Shown here piece by piece: positions 5,043 through 5,067 of a DNA stretch of 5,067 bases. The translations under genes were made by a program, and so were the position numbers. The stretch covers positions 1 to 5,067 of the forward strand of contig CAMGGF010000116.1 of assembly GCA_946055445.1 (NCBI GenBank). The letters run 5' to 3'. The notes beneath the pieces are model-generated. The model was not told where the DNA came from, ran no database searches, and saw only the letters and a list, made by a program, of their open reading frames with translations. How positions within the stretch are numbered: position 1 is the first letter of the stretch; each line of letters starts with the position of its first letter. The DNA is from an uncultured Ruminococcus sp. (GTDB lineage Bacteria > Bacillota > Clostridia > Oscillospirales > Acutalibacteraceae).

Positions 5043-5067
5043 ATGAAGAAAATTGCTGATTTTCAAA
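5043..5067 (+). CDS. Start of an unidentified gene, cut by the window edge
   Basis: An ATG at 5043 opens a frame reading MKKIADFQ to the end of the window. GGTGATC (5033-5039) matches the extended anti-Shine-Dalgarno complement (AGGAGGTGATC) and is placed so that the core alignment is about 8 nt from the ATG. With the promoter at 4963-4991 this looks like a genuine gene start, but eight residues do not allow identification. Confidence 0.5.

Noticed and set aside
1..5067. CRISPR array, insertion sequence, phage or defence genes
   Set aside because: No regularly spaced repeats, transposase, integrase or nuclease motifs are seen; tRNA-Val shows no duplicated 3' end that would mark an integration site.

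Overview
The window reads as chromosome of a low-to-moderate GC, endospore-forming Bacillota, most likely of the Clostridia. The evidence is a BofA-type protein, a SpoIVFB-like intramembrane protease, a SpoIVFA-like LytM protein, strong AGGAGG-type ribosome binding sites, sigma-A-like TTG…/TA…T promoters and a CCA-encoding tRNA. The genus cannot be told from the sequence.

Left part (1-4094, all minus strand, so read from right to left). A membrane-anchored M23/LytM protein (SpoIVFA-like) overlaps a six-helix M50 site-2 protease (SpoIVFB-like). Next come a two-gene pair, the TIGR03960-type radical SAM protein and its TIGR03936/DUF2344 partner. The pair overlaps by 11 bp and has its own sigma-A-type promoter (2614-2642) just past the protease stop. 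After the DUF2344 stop, a strong extended -10 promoter (23-51) fires leftwards out of the window. In related Clostridia this gene run commonly leads to the rplU (L21) operon, so that is the probable target, though it is not in view.

Middle (4214-4375, plus strand). A single tRNA-Val(GAC) has a textbook promoter and a 15-bp perfect hairpin terminator. The hairpin carries U-tracts in both directions, so it can also stop bofA transcription arriving from the right.

Right part (4388-5067). bofA lies on the minus strand and a small cysteine-rich protein gene of unknown function on the plus strand. They diverge from a 100-bp gap holding back-to-back sigma-E-like promoters, a near-consensus one for bofA and a weaker one for the small gene. 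A further gene begins at 5043 behind a sigma-A-like promoter; a 10-bp perfect inverted repeat overlaps that promoter and the ribosome binding site.

Together, the three membrane proteins that in Bacillus subtilis form the pro-sigma-K processing complex (protease SpoIVFB, inhibitor BofA, scaffold SpoIVFA) lie within about 2 kb here, interrupted only by a tRNA gene. In B. subtilis bofA is at a separate locus beside recR. I see no mobile element, CRISPR array or defence system. The points most worth a check are this clustering, the apparently intact zinc site of the LytM partner, the missing CBS domain on the protease, and the uncharacterised cysteine-rich gene under a possible mother-cell promoter.
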